From positions 3,577,501 to 3,641,500 of the forward strand of contig JAFCIZ010000001.1 in assembly GCA_017871115.1 (NCBI GenBank): a stretch of DNA of 64,000 nt, in the 5' to 3' direction. Below are positions 50,250 to 63,515 of this stretch, in pieces. Below the pieces are notes generated by a model. It saw only the letters and a program-made list of their open reading frames with translations, made no database searches and was not told the origin of the DNA. Source of the DNA: Cunninghamella blakesleeana. Lineage: Eukaryota; Mucoromycota; Mucoromycetes; Mucorales; Cunninghamellaceae. The position numbers and the translations under genes are program-made. Within the stretch, counting starts at the first letter, position 1. Each line of letters starts with the position of its first letter.

Positions 50250-52520
50250 CTATTTAGGACCAAGCATCTTGGTAGGGTCAACCCATTTATTGAATTCTTC
50301 TTCAGTTAAATAACCTAAGGACATAGCAGCTTCTTTCAAAGTAGTACCTTCATTGTGAGCCTTCTTGGCACATTTGGCAGCTTTATCATAACCAATATAA
50401 GGATTCAAAGCAGTAACCAACATAAGAGATTCCTTCATGATTTTATCAATCTTTTCTTCGTTGGCCTTAATACCTACAATACAGTTCTTGGTAAAGGAAG
50501 TTGATGCGTCAGAAAGAAGACGAACGGATTGAAGAAGATTCTTAATCAAGACAGGTTTGAATACATTAAGCTAATAGTAATATTGATAAAAAGGTATAAT
50601 GGTATATTTAATAAATTATGATAACTTTTATCCTTCCTTTCTTTTTTATTCGCTTTCTTGCTTATTTTTTATTTTTTATCTTTTAATATATGTATACTTA
50701 CTTCGAAGTGGCCATTTGAACCAGCAATAGAAACAGCAGTATTGTTACCCATAACTTGAGCACATACCATGGTCATAGCTTCACATTGGGTAGGATTGAC
50801 TTTACCAGGCATGATAGATGATCCAGGTTCATTTTGAGGTAATTCAAGTTCACCTAATCCACATCTGGGACCAGAAGCTAAGAAACGGATGTCATTGGCA
50901 ATCTTCATTAAAGAAACAGCGACAGTGTTTAATTGACCATGAGCTTCTACAATAGCATCGTGAGCAGCAAGGGCTTCAAACTATATTCAAATATATACAA
51001 GAGAATTAAAAAACAATTATAAGCATGTCATTTTTTTCAATATAATAGTGCTTTTTAGTTTATATTACTTTGTTAGGAGCAGTCTTGAAAGGAAGACCAG
51101 TGATTTGAGCAATGGCATCAGCTACCTTTGCATCAAAACCAATACGAGTGTTAATACCACTACCAACAGCAGTACCACCTATTTGATAGGAAAAAGAGTT
51201 GAATTAAAAAAAAAGCACCAATAAATATAGTAATATTTATCAACGATCCATATTTTTTAAAAAATAATAATTTTTTATTTTTACCTTGAGCTAAATTGTA
51301 TAAACGTTCAAGGGAACCTTGTACACGTTCAATACCATAGGTTAATTGTTGAGCATAACCAGAGAATTCTTGACCAAGAGTTAAAGGAGTAGCATCTTGT
51401 AAATGGGTACGACCAATCTTGATAATATCTTTGAATTCTTCAGATTTAGCTTGAATAGCATCACGTAATTCAGTAAGGGCAGGGATAAGTTCGTGAGTTA
51501 TAACAACGACAGCAGAAACATGCATAGCAGTAGGGAAAGTATCATTAGAAGATTGAGACATGTTGACGTGATCATTAGGATGAACAGGAGTTTTAGAACC
51601 AAGTTCACCACCAAGTAATTCAATAGCACGGTTTGAAATTACTTCGTTGGTATTCATATTAGTTTGAGTACCTAAAAAATATACAATAAAAGATCAAGAT
51701 AAAAAAATTAGTAATCAGATCAGATCAAATCAGATAACATATAATATAATATTTTAATAAACCAATTATCTCTTATCACATTATCTTTCTTTCATCCACT
51801 TACCACTACCAGTTTGCCAAACAACAAGAGGGAAATGATCTAAAAGAGTTCCATCAATGACCTGTTTTTATTATAAGTAATAATAATGGTAATAACAACA
51901 TTGAATATAAATGAATAATCGCATACCTTCCTATATTATATATTGATTACTTTTATTTCATACTATTATTATTTATCAGAGAATAACACTTACTTCATCA
52001 GCAGCTTGTTGAATAGCGTTACCAACCTTAGGATCTAAACCATAAGTCATATTAACAGTAGCAGCAGCCTTTTTAACTACACCAAAAGCTTTGATTAAAG
52101 GTTCAGGCATACGTTCACGGGGACCACCAATATTGAAGTTTTGTAAAGATCTGTTTTAAAAAAATGTATATAAAAGAGAGAGATATCATAAATATAAACG
52201 TATATATTATTTAAAAGCAAAATATATGTATATCATATTATATTATATTACCTTTGGGTTTGAGCACCCCAGTATCTATCAGCAGGGACTTGGAGGTCAC
52301 CGAAAGTATCACGTTCAGAACGGAACTTTTGCTGTCAAAAAATAATAATAGATAAAAAAGATATATATATGTTAATGGAAAAGGAGACTATTTATATTTA
52401 TATTTTTTAAAACATTTTAACACTACTTACTAAAGCAGCAGAAGCAGCGCTGAAAAGACGAGTTTGGTGACGGAAAGAAACGTTTTTTAATTGTTGGGAA
52501 GTAGCAAAGGTGCGTAACAT
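50250..52520 (-). CDS. FUM1: Fumarate hydratase, class II (mitochondrial form)
   Basis: Converts fumarate to L-malate in the TCA cycle. Eight exons, 52431-52520, 52252-52331, 51994-52150, 51804-51861, 51285-51671, 51069-51178, 50702-50980 and 50250-50570, give 493 aa in frame. The first about 30 residues ([23 protein letters not shown]) are basic and hydroxylated with no acidic residues, a typical matrix-targeting sequence. Family motifs are [38 protein letters not shown] and the [11 protein letters not shown] signature at 347-357. The lysine of the signature (K354) is present. Cytosolic isoforms may arise by alternative start or retention, which the sequence does not show. Confidence 0.97.
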
Positions 52521-52728
52521 GACAAATAGTTTGATAAAAGATAAAATAAAAAAGGAAGGAAAAGAAAAAGAGAAATAAAAAAAGACCAGGGAGCCTTATA
52601 ATTTTTATTTTATTTTTCATTCTCAGCTTTTCTGCCCCATAATTAAAACCCAACCTCAAAATCAATATTAATGATAGTAGATTAAAAAATATTTTATTAT
52701 GATAATTAAAATTCTTTTATTTTTATTT

Positions 52729-53498
52729 TTAAACATCAATTACTCTACTTAATTTTTGAACTCTATTAAGTAATAAATCTCCCTGTTTAATGACAGTTTG
52801 ATATTGAGCATTCTTAGCATCTGGTCGGTTTGTTTCAATAATTCCATTTACTTTATCAATCACACAGTTAAGTCTTCCTGCTGCAATAAACTTGTATAAT
52901 TCCCTAAATGATGGTAATAATAATAATAAAAGCAATAAAAGTAAGATATCATTATATTTGTATTAGATATATATAGTAATAATAGTTACAATAATAATCT
53001 TGATTGAACAAATATTAAAAATATAACTTACTTGTCAATGTAATTTTCTGTTACACCAAAAGCTTGTGCCATACTAGATATTGTTAATGATCTATAACTT
53101 TCCAATAATTGAGCATAGGCAACAATACGCATTTCACGAACATAGTAGCGAATGTGTGGATATAAATAACGGGAAGTACGAAGATGTGTTTGTTCGACAT
53201 TAGCTATAAAAAAAATATTAAAAGAAGAAATATATATATATATATATATATATTTATACAATTAGCTTGATGAATTGATTTCATTTTAACACAATACTGT
53301 GACCTCATTTATTATTGTCATTATTGTTGTTTTACCTAATGATCTGAAGAATTGTGCATAATTACAATTATATAAACTCGTCATATAATCTTCCAAGTGA
53401 GGAATATCTGAAATTACTTCTAAAATTTCAGGGGCATCCAGTACCTATATAACAAAAATAATAATCAAAAAGATCGTAATTATTATTATTATTATATC

Positions 53499-53529
<31 letters not shown>

Positions 53530-54518
53530 TTTAATCTACCTTTTTCTTAATGTCTACACGTTGCATACTAATAACACTAGTTAAAACAGCATATTTTACA
53601 AAGTCTTGATAAGGCATCATTTCTGTGCTTGTAAACGTACTGAGGGTATCAATAAATTGATCGCCAGCACCTTTGAAATCACGAATAGACATTAAATAAA
53701 CCCCTTCATAAGCTTTAAGACGATTGCGGCGATCCCAATCACCACCTTGTTCAATTAACTCCTTCAATTTTTCAATATTTAAACGTACTAATTCATTATC
53801 ATCAAAAAAGAATCCAATTCGTACTAAAGCGAAAACAATATCAATTCTCGTACCAAGCGTGATTGATTTTTCCAAAAGTCCTTTGTAAGCTTTTAATGCA
53901 TTATCCTAATAAGAACAGAAAGAAAAGAATACAGAGATAATACATAGGTATATAAGTATCCATTTAACCCATAAATCCATGATATGTACTTGTATATTTA
54001 TATATATTTATATCATTTTCTTTACTTTATCACCAATCTTTGCATAGTAATCGGCTTTTTCTATAAGAGCATCATTAATTTCAGTTTCTCCTTGGTTTTG
54101 TTCAGCGTCAGTATATTTATCATCAAATTTTTGCAACTGTTCTTTATTAGCATTTTCCATTCGTTCAAGTAAAGATTGATCTACAGGTATTTTAAATTCA
54201 TCGACTATCAACTTGTAAAACGGTGCCATATCTACCATAAAAACAAATAATAATAATGATATTCTTATTAATGTTCATCCACTTTTTTTTTCTTAAAAAA
54301 ATTGATATTTTATTATTATTATTATTATCATTATAGATCGCATACTTTGTTCTTCAATAGTTTCTAAAAGTTGTTTTTTTGATTCATTTTTTAAATCCTC
54401 TGGACCGTGATTGACAATAAAACGGTGATGCTACAGATAATAAATTATGATAATATATATATATATATATATATATATTACAGAAGTAAATAAATAAATA
54501 AATAAATAAATAACTAAA

Positions 54519-54551
<33 letters not shown>

Positions 54552-54619
54552 CTTAAACTTACAGCTAAATAGAGATCAGGGACTTTTTCAAGTTCGTTAT
54601 CTTCATTAGGACGTGACAT
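52729..54619 (-). CDS. RPN7: Rpn7, 26S proteasome lid subunit
   Basis: PCI-domain subunit of the 19S lid (PSMD6 in animals). Seven exons, 54563-54619, 54346-54430, 54026-54231, 53540-53905, 53336-53444, 53032-53203 and 52729-52903, give 389 aa, the family length. Helical repeats form the N-terminal part ([51 protein letters not shown]). The PCI region reads [31 protein letters not shown]. The C-terminal helix is [17 protein letters not shown]. It is divergent from RPN6 across 354 bp. Confidence 0.96.
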
Positions 54620-54973
54620 TTTTTATATTGTATTTTTTTTTTTTAAAGGATGGTTAAAAAAAAATGTTATTTTTAAAAAGAAGAGAAAGTGTAAAGTGGA
54701 AAAAAATTGAAAGAGAATTAAAAAAGATAGAGTATACGCGTTCATTTTTTAAAATTCCGATGACGACGGAGATTAAATCACCAAGAATTTCCTGGTGACT
54801 TTTTTCGTATACGTAAGTATATAATTTTTTCTTTATAACTTTTTTTTACTTCCTTTCTCTTTACTTTTTTTTTTTCCTTTTTCCTTTTTCCTTTATATAT
54901 ACTATATTTAAGTATATTATTTTTGTTAAATAAAATTAATCAAGTATAAAAAGAAAAAATTATATATATTACC
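54620..54973. promoter_or_regulatory. Shared divergent promoter RPN7/RPN6
   Basis: A 354-bp gap between the start codons of two lid subunits. It contains ACGCGT (54736-54741) and an inverted repeat, TCACCA-9 nt-TGGTGA (54778-54798). T-rich tracts lie near each start. A common factor could co-express the two genes, which is an inference. Confidence 0.6.
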
Positions 54974-56295
54974 ATGGTATCAGCAACTATCAACAATAAT
55001 GCTAAACATAGCGAACGCATCACACAAGCAGTGTCTTTAAAAAACGCGAAGGATACCGAAAAGTCAATTCAAATTTATCAATCTATTCTTAATGAAACAT
55101 CAACTTCTGAAGATATTCTTCGTGAAAAAGAAACTGCTTTATTGCATTTAGGTCAAATATATAGTGAACTTAAGTAAGTTTTTATTATAAAATATAGAAT
55201 TATGAATGATATATGTTTATATATGTATACATATATATATATGTTTTAGGTTAATACTTATAATAATAGTAATAACAGTAATAATATTAATAACTTTACA
55301 TATTTTTTGCATCTATTTTCATAGATTACCTCAAGAACTTGCAGATCTCATTCGTTCATCCCGCTCTTTTATGACCGTTATTGCTAAAGCTAAAACCGCA
55401 AAATTAAGTAAGTGGATACATATATATATTTATTGTGGAAAAGGAAAATGAGAAAAAAAATGCAAATTTCTCTTAGTAATATTTACATAATATTTATTTT
55501 ATTCTTATTTTATTTATATAAAGTTCGTAGTTTGGTGGATATGTTTAATGAAATTCCTAACTGTTTACCTCTTCAAATCCAAGTATGTAAAGAAAATATC
55601 GACTGGGCCAATGAAGACAAACGTATTTTTTTGAAGCAATCTTTAGAAACAAGATTAGTAGCATTATATTTGGATAACAATATGTACCATGAATCACTTA
55701 CACTTATCTCACATTTATTAAAAGAGCTTAAACGATTGGATGATAAAATGGTTTTAGTGGAGGTTCAATTATTAGAAAGTCGCGTATGTCATGCTTTAAG
55801 AAATATACCTAAGGCTAGAGTAAGTTGAGCAGCAATAATAATAATAGTAACAGCATAAATAATGATTATCATCGTTATAATTATATAATATACAATGAGA
55901 AAATGAGAATGAAATATTCATTGTAGTATATGCATTATTTTTATTATAACTATTTTAGGCCGCATTGACATCTGCTCGTACATCTGCTAATTCAATTTAT
56001 TGTCCACCTATTCTTCAAGCTGCTTTGGATATGCAATCTGGTATTCTCCATTCTGAAGAAAAAGATTACAAGACAGCCTATTCTTACTTTTTTGAAACAT
56101 TTGAAGGATATTCAAGTCAAGATGATACAAAGGCTGTTTTAGCATTGAAATATATGTTATTATGTAAAATTATGTTAAATTTGGTAATGATCATATATAT
56201 ATATATTAAATAATTAGCGAGAAAAGTATGTTTATTTATTTTAAATTTGTATGAACACTTTTTTCCTTTTTTTTTTATATATGTATTTTCATATT

Positions 56296-56336
<41 letters not shown>

Positions 56337-56900
56337 GCAGAAGATGTTCATTCTATCATTAATGGTAAAGTAGCCTTACGCTATGCAGGACCAGATATTG
56401 AAGCTATGAAAGCGGTAGCATTAGCACATCAAAATCGAAATCTTCAAGAATTTGAAACTGCTCTTGCCACTTATACCAATGAATTAAACAATGATCCTAT
56501 TATCCGTACTCAATTAGCTGCTTTATATGATACATTATTAGAACAGAATTTAGTAAGAATTATTGAACCTTTCTCTCGTGTTGAAATTTCTCATATTGCT
56601 GATATGGTAAAACTTCCTGCTCCCCAAGTTGAACAAAAGTTATCACAAATGATTTTAGATAAAGCATTCCATGGTATTCTTGATCAAGGTGCTGGCTGTT
56701 TAATTGTTTTTGATGAACCTGAAGAAGATGTGAGTATATAAGAGAGAAAAAAAAGATTTATAATTAATGATTTTTAATTTATTGACATCATTCCTTTCTT
56801 TCTTTTTTATTAGAAAACATACGAATCAGCTATTGAAACCCTTAAACAAGTTGATAAAGTAGTTTCCAGTTTATATCAAAAGGCCGCCAAATTATCATAA
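54974..56900 (+). CDS. RPN6: Rpn6, 26S proteasome lid subunit
   Basis: PCI subunit (PSMD11) that clamps the lid to the 20S core. Six exons, 54974-55173, 55325-55407, 55524-55819, 55959-56183, 56337-56729 and 56814-56900, give 427 aa in frame, near the 420-430 of the family. Alpha-solenoid repeats are followed by a PCI winged helix ([20 protein letters not shown]). The C-terminal stretch [23 protein letters not shown] and [14 protein letters not shown] is diagnostic for Rpn6. The fifth exon ends at GAT followed by a GTGAGT donor, a minor variant of GTAAGT. The ATG lies in ACCATGG context. Confidence 0.96.
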
Positions 56901-57077
56901 ACTACATTATATATACATATTAGATATAATGAATTTTTTTATAAAGTAGATACTGGCTTTTTTTTTAATTTTTTTTTTTACTAAGATAATTAAAGCATAT
57001 ATATATATATATATATTATATAATATTAATTCACATTGTTTATTTATTTATTGTTATTGTTACATTAATCATTAAAT

Positions 57078-57111
<34 letters not shown>

Positions 57112-57349
57112 TATGTATATCATTTATAGAATATTCTGGTAGAATGGTACTTTTTTTTAATGTTTATATTTTGGTTTCATAAAATAATATATAATGTTTC
57201 ATATAGATCTATTTTATTTTATAACTTGTTTAGAATTTACGATGATTATGATAAATTAAATATGTAAATCTTTTTTTTTATTATTATATGCAGGAAGATA
57301 AAAAAAAAAAGATAGATAGAGATATATATATATACATATACACCTATAG
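56901..57349. other. Convergent intergenic region with poly-A run
   Basis: Between the 3' ends of RPN6 (+) and calcipressin (-). It holds TA repeats near 56998 and an uninterrupted A tract of about 30 nt at 57079-57108. No gene seen. Confidence 0.7.
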
Positions 57350-58322
57350 TTAAAATAAAATAGGTGGCCGTGCTGTAGCTGACATTTTTGATTTATTTAG
57401 TTTTTCCTGATGCTGTGTTAATACGGAACCGTCCATATCTTCTATCATAATAGTAGGTAAAGAAGAATGATCAAATGTGATCTGCAAAGTAGGTGTACAT
57501 AATGGGGATGTATTGGAATCTAAAGAATCTGTTCTTTTCTTCAAAATATTACTGTAGCTGTTATCAACTTCTACTTCATAATCAGTATTATTATTATTAT
57601 TGTAATTGATGGGAGTGTCTTCATTATCATCTAATCGAAAGTTATCTATACTTGCACTATCTTCTATATCTAATTCATTTTCATCGTCATCTACTATAAT
57701 TAAAGCTCTTAATAAATCTGAAGCTAAAACAGCTTTATTTGGTGGTGATTCCTCTCTTTGCTTCCATTCTTCACAAGGACTTCCTGGAGGTGATATAAGT
57801 AGGTTTCTACCTGGTTCCGGAACTTGTAAAGATGATTTGGTAGGGTCTGGATTAATAGGGTTATGCTATTATAATAATAATAATAATAATAATAAAAAGA
57901 GAAAAAAAGGTTGTTATTATCATTAAATAAAGTTAGATGCGTAACTCTTTTTTTTTTTTAGCTTGTTTAATATTTAAATAACTTACTTGACCAAAATAAA
58001 CCCTTACTTCCATAGTATGCAAAGAGTCATTTTGATTTTTATCTATATTATCATGACTTAAGCCTTGAATATCAACCAATTGCTGCTCATCTATTGTCCA
58101 GTAAAGAGTTGTCCTATCCATAGCAGCCTTAGCGGCGATAGCACATTGTGTTTCCATATAAATAATCATTAAGCGTAAAAATCCTTTCATAGGGATAAAT
58201 TGGCATAGTGATCCATAAGCTTCCCATTGTTGACGTATAGTTTTTAAGGTTTCTTGACTATTAAAAAAACATCTAGGAATGTTTGGTATAATAAGTGTAT
58301 TGGTAGCTATAGAGGTAGCCAT
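57350..58322 (-). CDS. RCN1: Calcipressin/RCAN, calcineurin regulator
   Basis: Binds and modulates the Ca2+-dependent phosphatase calcineurin. Two exons (57987-58322, 57350-57865) give 283 aa in frame. The N-terminal RRM-like domain reads NTLIIPNIPRCFF...FIPMKGFLRLMIIY...VRVYFGQ. The hallmark LISPPGSP (135-142) is the FLISPPxSP-type phospho-dependent docking motif. The C-terminal half has PPNKAVLASDLL, an acidic linker, then PTIMIED, a PxIxIT-like calcineurin-binding motif, and a short end RPPILF. The protein has a longer acidic/Asn-rich linker than the animal forms. Confidence 0.9.
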
Positions 58323-59112
<790 letters not shown>

Positions 59113-60644
59113 TTATGAAAGAGAATGTGTCGAATCCGTTTGAATTACACTAAGTACATTAGCCCGTTTTCCCACTTTTTTCATCAGAGTTCCTTCAGCT
59201 TCTAATTCTTTTTTTAAAAGTAATTCACTTGCTAACCTCCTTTGAGCTTCATCATCCTCTGACCATTTATGATTATTATTATTTTCATCATCTTGTTGTT
59301 CCTGCTGTTGTTGTTGGACGATAGTACTACAGTGTGGCCACTCAGGACGTCGCATTCGTTGTCTAAATGTGTCAGCAATCAATAAGGCATCAGTAGATGT
59401 TAATAACGGATCGGATCGGCATGATAGATTACTCATACTTTGTAAAGTGGGCGGAGGCGGATACATATTATCATGTGTTGTTGAAGAAGAATATGTAGTC
59501 TGTCTATCGTATTTAAATCCTTCTTCAGACGGTGATAACGGAAACATGGTATTATTATTATTATTATTTTGGTAATTATTCTTATATTTTGCATCATCTA
59601 AGCATAATAAAAACGAAAGAGTTAGATATCTTTGTACAAGTAGCAATAATAATATTACTTATAATAATAATAATAGTGATATATATATATAATCCAATCT
59701 TCCTGCATCAGTTTTTATCTTACCAAATTGAGTTTTTTCACCATAAACAAGTTTACGACGACGTAGTTTTCTTAATACCATAAATACAATTATACTAATA
59801 ACAATAACTAAAAGACATATGACTAAAACTAAAGGAGTTACCCAAGTGGATGAAGATCCTGAATTTGTATTCTCATTAGAAGTTTGAGTAGAGGCGCTTT
59901 GTTGATTAGATGATACAGCTTCTATATAATAATAAACAATTAGAGTAAAAAAGAGTTTGTATTAATGTATACTTAAAAAAAAATATATTTTTTTTAATTC
60001 TTACCACCAATGTTAAAATGAATTGCTTTTGGCCAAGCTGAATTTAAATTATTCATTTCTGCAACTGGATCTAAATCAGACGACAATAAATAAACTCTTG
60101 CTTCATGTTGTTGAGATTCATGAGCCATTAAAGGTGAATCAAACCATGTACTATTAATTATAATTGGAAATTCGCCTTGATTCGGTACATCATGATATGA
60201 TATAATTTCAATTAATTTATAATTCACGACATAATAAAAATAAAGTGATAGCGATTTCTATTTTTAAAATTATAATTAAAATAAAGTAAATACATGATTA
60301 TTATTCTACATATATAAATGCAAGAATATATTGGTTTTTTATTTTTACAGCTGCTACATAAGTTGGATAAGTTGGATTCCAAGTAAATAAATACCAAGTT
60401 CCATTATTATTCCACGTATCTCCTTCAATAGGTGAACATATTGTGTCTTGATTCCCATTTTTACCACATGAATTATCTATAATAAAAATAAAAATGATCA
60501 TCAATATACATATTATATGTATCCGTATATAAATACTATCTGGAGTTTATAATGATAATGGTGTTTACCCGAAGATGCTAACGTCAATGGAATGAAGAGA
60601 ATAAATAAACAAGATAAAAATTTATTTCGGGTTGTTGTTAACAT
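59113..60644 (-). CDS. Secreted-domain single-pass membrane protein, unknown
   Basis: Five exons, 60569-60644, 60349-60476, 60005-60257, 59724-59921 and 59113-59597, give 379 aa in frame. A signal peptide occupies residues 1-25 (FLSCLFILFIPLTLASS). The extracellular part has CGKNGNQDTICSPIEGDTW, a four-Cys-poor, Trp-rich fold (WYLFTWNPTYPTY) and a beta-rich segment. A Ser/Thr linker leads to one TM helix (VTPLVLVICLLVIVIS IIVF, about residue 190-215) followed by RKLRRRK as a stop-transfer. The cytosolic tail is long and disordered with Asn/Gln runs, then a basic/acidic C-terminus. It resembles fungal wall-integrity sensors in layout only; no family was recognised. Confidence 0.8.
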
Positions 60645-62077
60645 TCTTTTCTTTAAAAAAAATTGGGGCAGATTATTGATTGATAATTGTATATGTATAT
60701 ATATATATATGAAAATTAAAAAAAATTGAATCCTCTAAATAAATAAACGAATGGGATGGATAATATAATTTAAAATGAATGGAGTAATTAATTAATAAAA
60801 AAAGTTAAAAAGAGTGAAAAAAAAAGAAAGAAAGAAAGAGAGAGAGAGAGTGAGTGAAAGGAAAAGAAAGTGAAAAAAGAAAAAAAAAAATGGAGAAATT
60901 GAATAGCTATTATATGATTTAAGGAGTATCACCTTTTTTTTTTTTTTAAGATCTGGATACCTCTCATATAAAAAAAATAGGAGAAAGAGAAGTATATTCT
61001 AGTTTACCTGTATATTTTTTAATTCTCCTCGTTACGAATATCAAAAAAGGAATGTAGACAGCTTGAAGAAACCAAGTTAATGATTACGTTTACAATTAAT
61101 GTCTTTTCTCTCTCTCTCCTACCATTTTTCCATTTACACAACACTCAATTCAATTTCTCCACTCTTTTTTTATTTTTATTTTTAATTTATTTTAAAGAAA
61201 ATAAATAAATACATAAATAACAATAATATAAGGTACCTTGGTATTTTTTTATAAAAAAATTGAGACCTAAAAAAACATTCTTAATTTTTTTTTTTTTTTT
61301 TGATCAATTCAAACGAGAAATGCTAAATACGCATGTTAGTTACCCTGGATTTTATTTTAGGAAAATGCATCTGTTGATCACTCATTTCTCGATCAAAAAT
61401 ATTATACTCTACCACGTAATAATAATAATAATTATGAAGATGGTGATGGTAATGGTGACGATGATTAAATATATAAATGCTACATTTTTATTTTATTTAA
61501 TTTCTATTAACCCGGAAAAAAAATGAGTTTTTCTATATTGATATGGTAAGGTGTAAGGTATATACACTTAATTAGGGTTTAAAATTATCACCATAAACCT
61601 TGTGATCAATTCCTTAAGTTTGTTTATAACACCAAAATATATTAAAAAAATGCCTAGTATTTTCTTTTTTTAAAAAAATCTCGAGTATTAAAAAAATAAA
61701 AAATAAAAATAAAATAAGAAAAATATATAATACATAAAATCCTTTTTTTTATAAAAAAAAAATCTCAATTCATTAACTATTTTCTACCCAATGATAATTT
61801 TTGAATAATCTTTGTCAAAATAATGTTTAAATTCTACAAATATAGCAAAACAAACAAATCCATTTTTAAAAAGAATAAAGTTTACGTGAGAAAATAAAAA
61901 TAAAAAAGGATAAATTATATCCGTTTTTTTTAAAAATAAAATGATGTGTGATGGCGACTTACCACATCATCGACATAAAAACCTTTTTTTTTTATACTTT
62001 TATATTTTTATCCTCTTTCTTTTTTTTCATATTTTATCTTTTAAAAAAACCAATATAATTAAAAATATCGAATAAAT
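60645..62077. other. Divergent intergenic region, 1.4 kb
   Basis: Between a minus and a plus gene. It has A/G-rich DNA with GA repeats at about 60825-60860 and a CT-rich stretch at 61100-61125, consistent with promoter DNA of the two neighbours. The open frame at 61260-61526 lacks conserved sequence and is not called. Confidence 0.55.
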
Positions 62078-62951
62078 ATGCCTCTTGAAATTATTGGTGC
62101 TGGCTTTGGTCGAACTGCTACACACAGCCTTCGTTTGGCTCTAGAAAAATTAGGGTAAAAAAAAGCTTTTATTTTATATTATATATATATATGTATGCAT
62201 GTATGTATGTATAATCGGTATCGAATTTGATAAATATTTTGATAGATATAAAACACATCATATGGTAACTCTAATGCCTGATGAAACACAAGATCCCGGT
62301 GTATGGGTTCGTGCTTATGACGATCCTAATCATGAAGATGAATGGGAAAAGGTTTATGGTAATTATCAAGCTGCTATTGACTATCCAACTTGCACTTTTT
62401 ATAAAGGTTAGTTTTTTTTTTTTTTTTTTCAAAAAAAAAAAAGGAAAAAGGGAAAAGAGTTTTACATTAATCTATTTTTATTCATTTATTCACATTCTTG
62501 TTCAACAGAACTTAGTGAACGATATCCAGAAGCTAAAGTAATATTAACAGTACGTTCCCCAGAAAGTTGGTTCAAATCCATCCATAATACCATTTTTAAA
62601 GATTATGAAGAAAGAAACAAGCATTTAACAGGACATCGAAAAGCTGTGGTAGATATGGTAAAACATACAACCATGGGTGGTATTTTGGAAACCGAACCCG
62701 AGAAATTACATGATGAAGCTTATATGTGTAAGCATTTTACCGATCATATTGAAGAAGTTAAAAGAACTATTCCAAAAGAAAGGTTATTGATTATGAACCT
62801 TGGTGATGGTTGGGACATATTATGCCCCTTCCTTGGTAAACCTATTCCCGATGAACCTTATCCTGTTTCCAATTCTACCAAAGATTTTCATAAATTAATA
62901 GCCAATATTTTTAAAGATGAAAATAAAAAGGATGAAAACGACAATAACTAA
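62078..62951 (+). CDS. Sulfotransferase-like P-loop protein (Sulfotransfer_4 type)
   Basis: Three exons, 62078-62154, 62246-62406 and 62509-62951, give 226 aa in frame. The N-terminal GAGFGRTATHSLRLALEKLG is the phosphosulfate-binding loop of fungal Sulfotransfer_4 proteins. VILTVRSPESWFKSIHNTIF matches the second binding motif (RxPxxWxxS). PKERLLIMNLGDGWDILCPFLGKPIPDEPYP is the family's conserved C-terminal block. No signal peptide or membrane helix is seen. The donor of exon two is GTTAGT. Substrate unknown; family members are usually annotated but rarely tested. Confidence 0.88.
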
Positions 62952-63515
62952 AAACTTGTAGGTACATATTTTTATTATTCTTTTACAAAAATATATTAAA
63001 TGAATAAATAAAACCAATAAAAAATAGTTTTATGTTATATGAAAAAATAAATTATCAAGCTGTTTATTTGAAGATTTATATGAAGAGCAGTATAATATAA
63101 TAATACTATAGCCTTTATTTCATAGTGAAACTGTGCTCTAAATCAGTTACACAAGTAGTAAATATATAAAAACTATCACCACTATTCTAATGCTTAGCGG
63201 TAGTTAATTTAGCCCACTATTACGATCTTTGTCGTCTATATATTATTGTTATATGTATAAAAATCGTTGTATAACAAAATTACATTATCTAATTTACTCG
63301 TCTTCTTTAATATTAATGAGTATATATGAATGTATTCAAAAAATAATTTAATAGCATTTTTTATATGCAAGTGCTAAATCGAACATCATACGCGGATTTT
63401 CAAATTTCTCCCATTTTGAAAAATTGTGACGTTATAAAATATTATAAAAATTATACCCTCGCTTTGAATTATTTTTTTTTCTTCTTTTCTCTTTAATTTT
63501 CTTCATATATATACT
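62952..63515. other. Intergenic, AT-rich
   Basis: Between two plus-strand genes. No coding or RNA gene is seen. The last 80 nt before 63516 are TC-rich, as in other promoters of this window. Confidence 0.6.

Noticed and set aside
54974..56900. COP9 signalosome subunit CSN4
   Set aside because: PCI proteins are alike, but the C-terminal FHGILDQG...FDEP...LYQKAAKL block is Rpn6.
57350..58322. Calcineurin cluster (calcipressin near the CABIN1 homologue)
   Set aside because: Fungal Hir3/CABIN1 is a histone chaperone subunit; calcineurin binding is shown for animal CABIN1 only, and the genes are about 9 kb apart with unrelated genes between.
61260..61526. Short open frame in the intergenic region
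   Set aside because: Starts with a non-ATG codon, low complexity, no conserved pattern.
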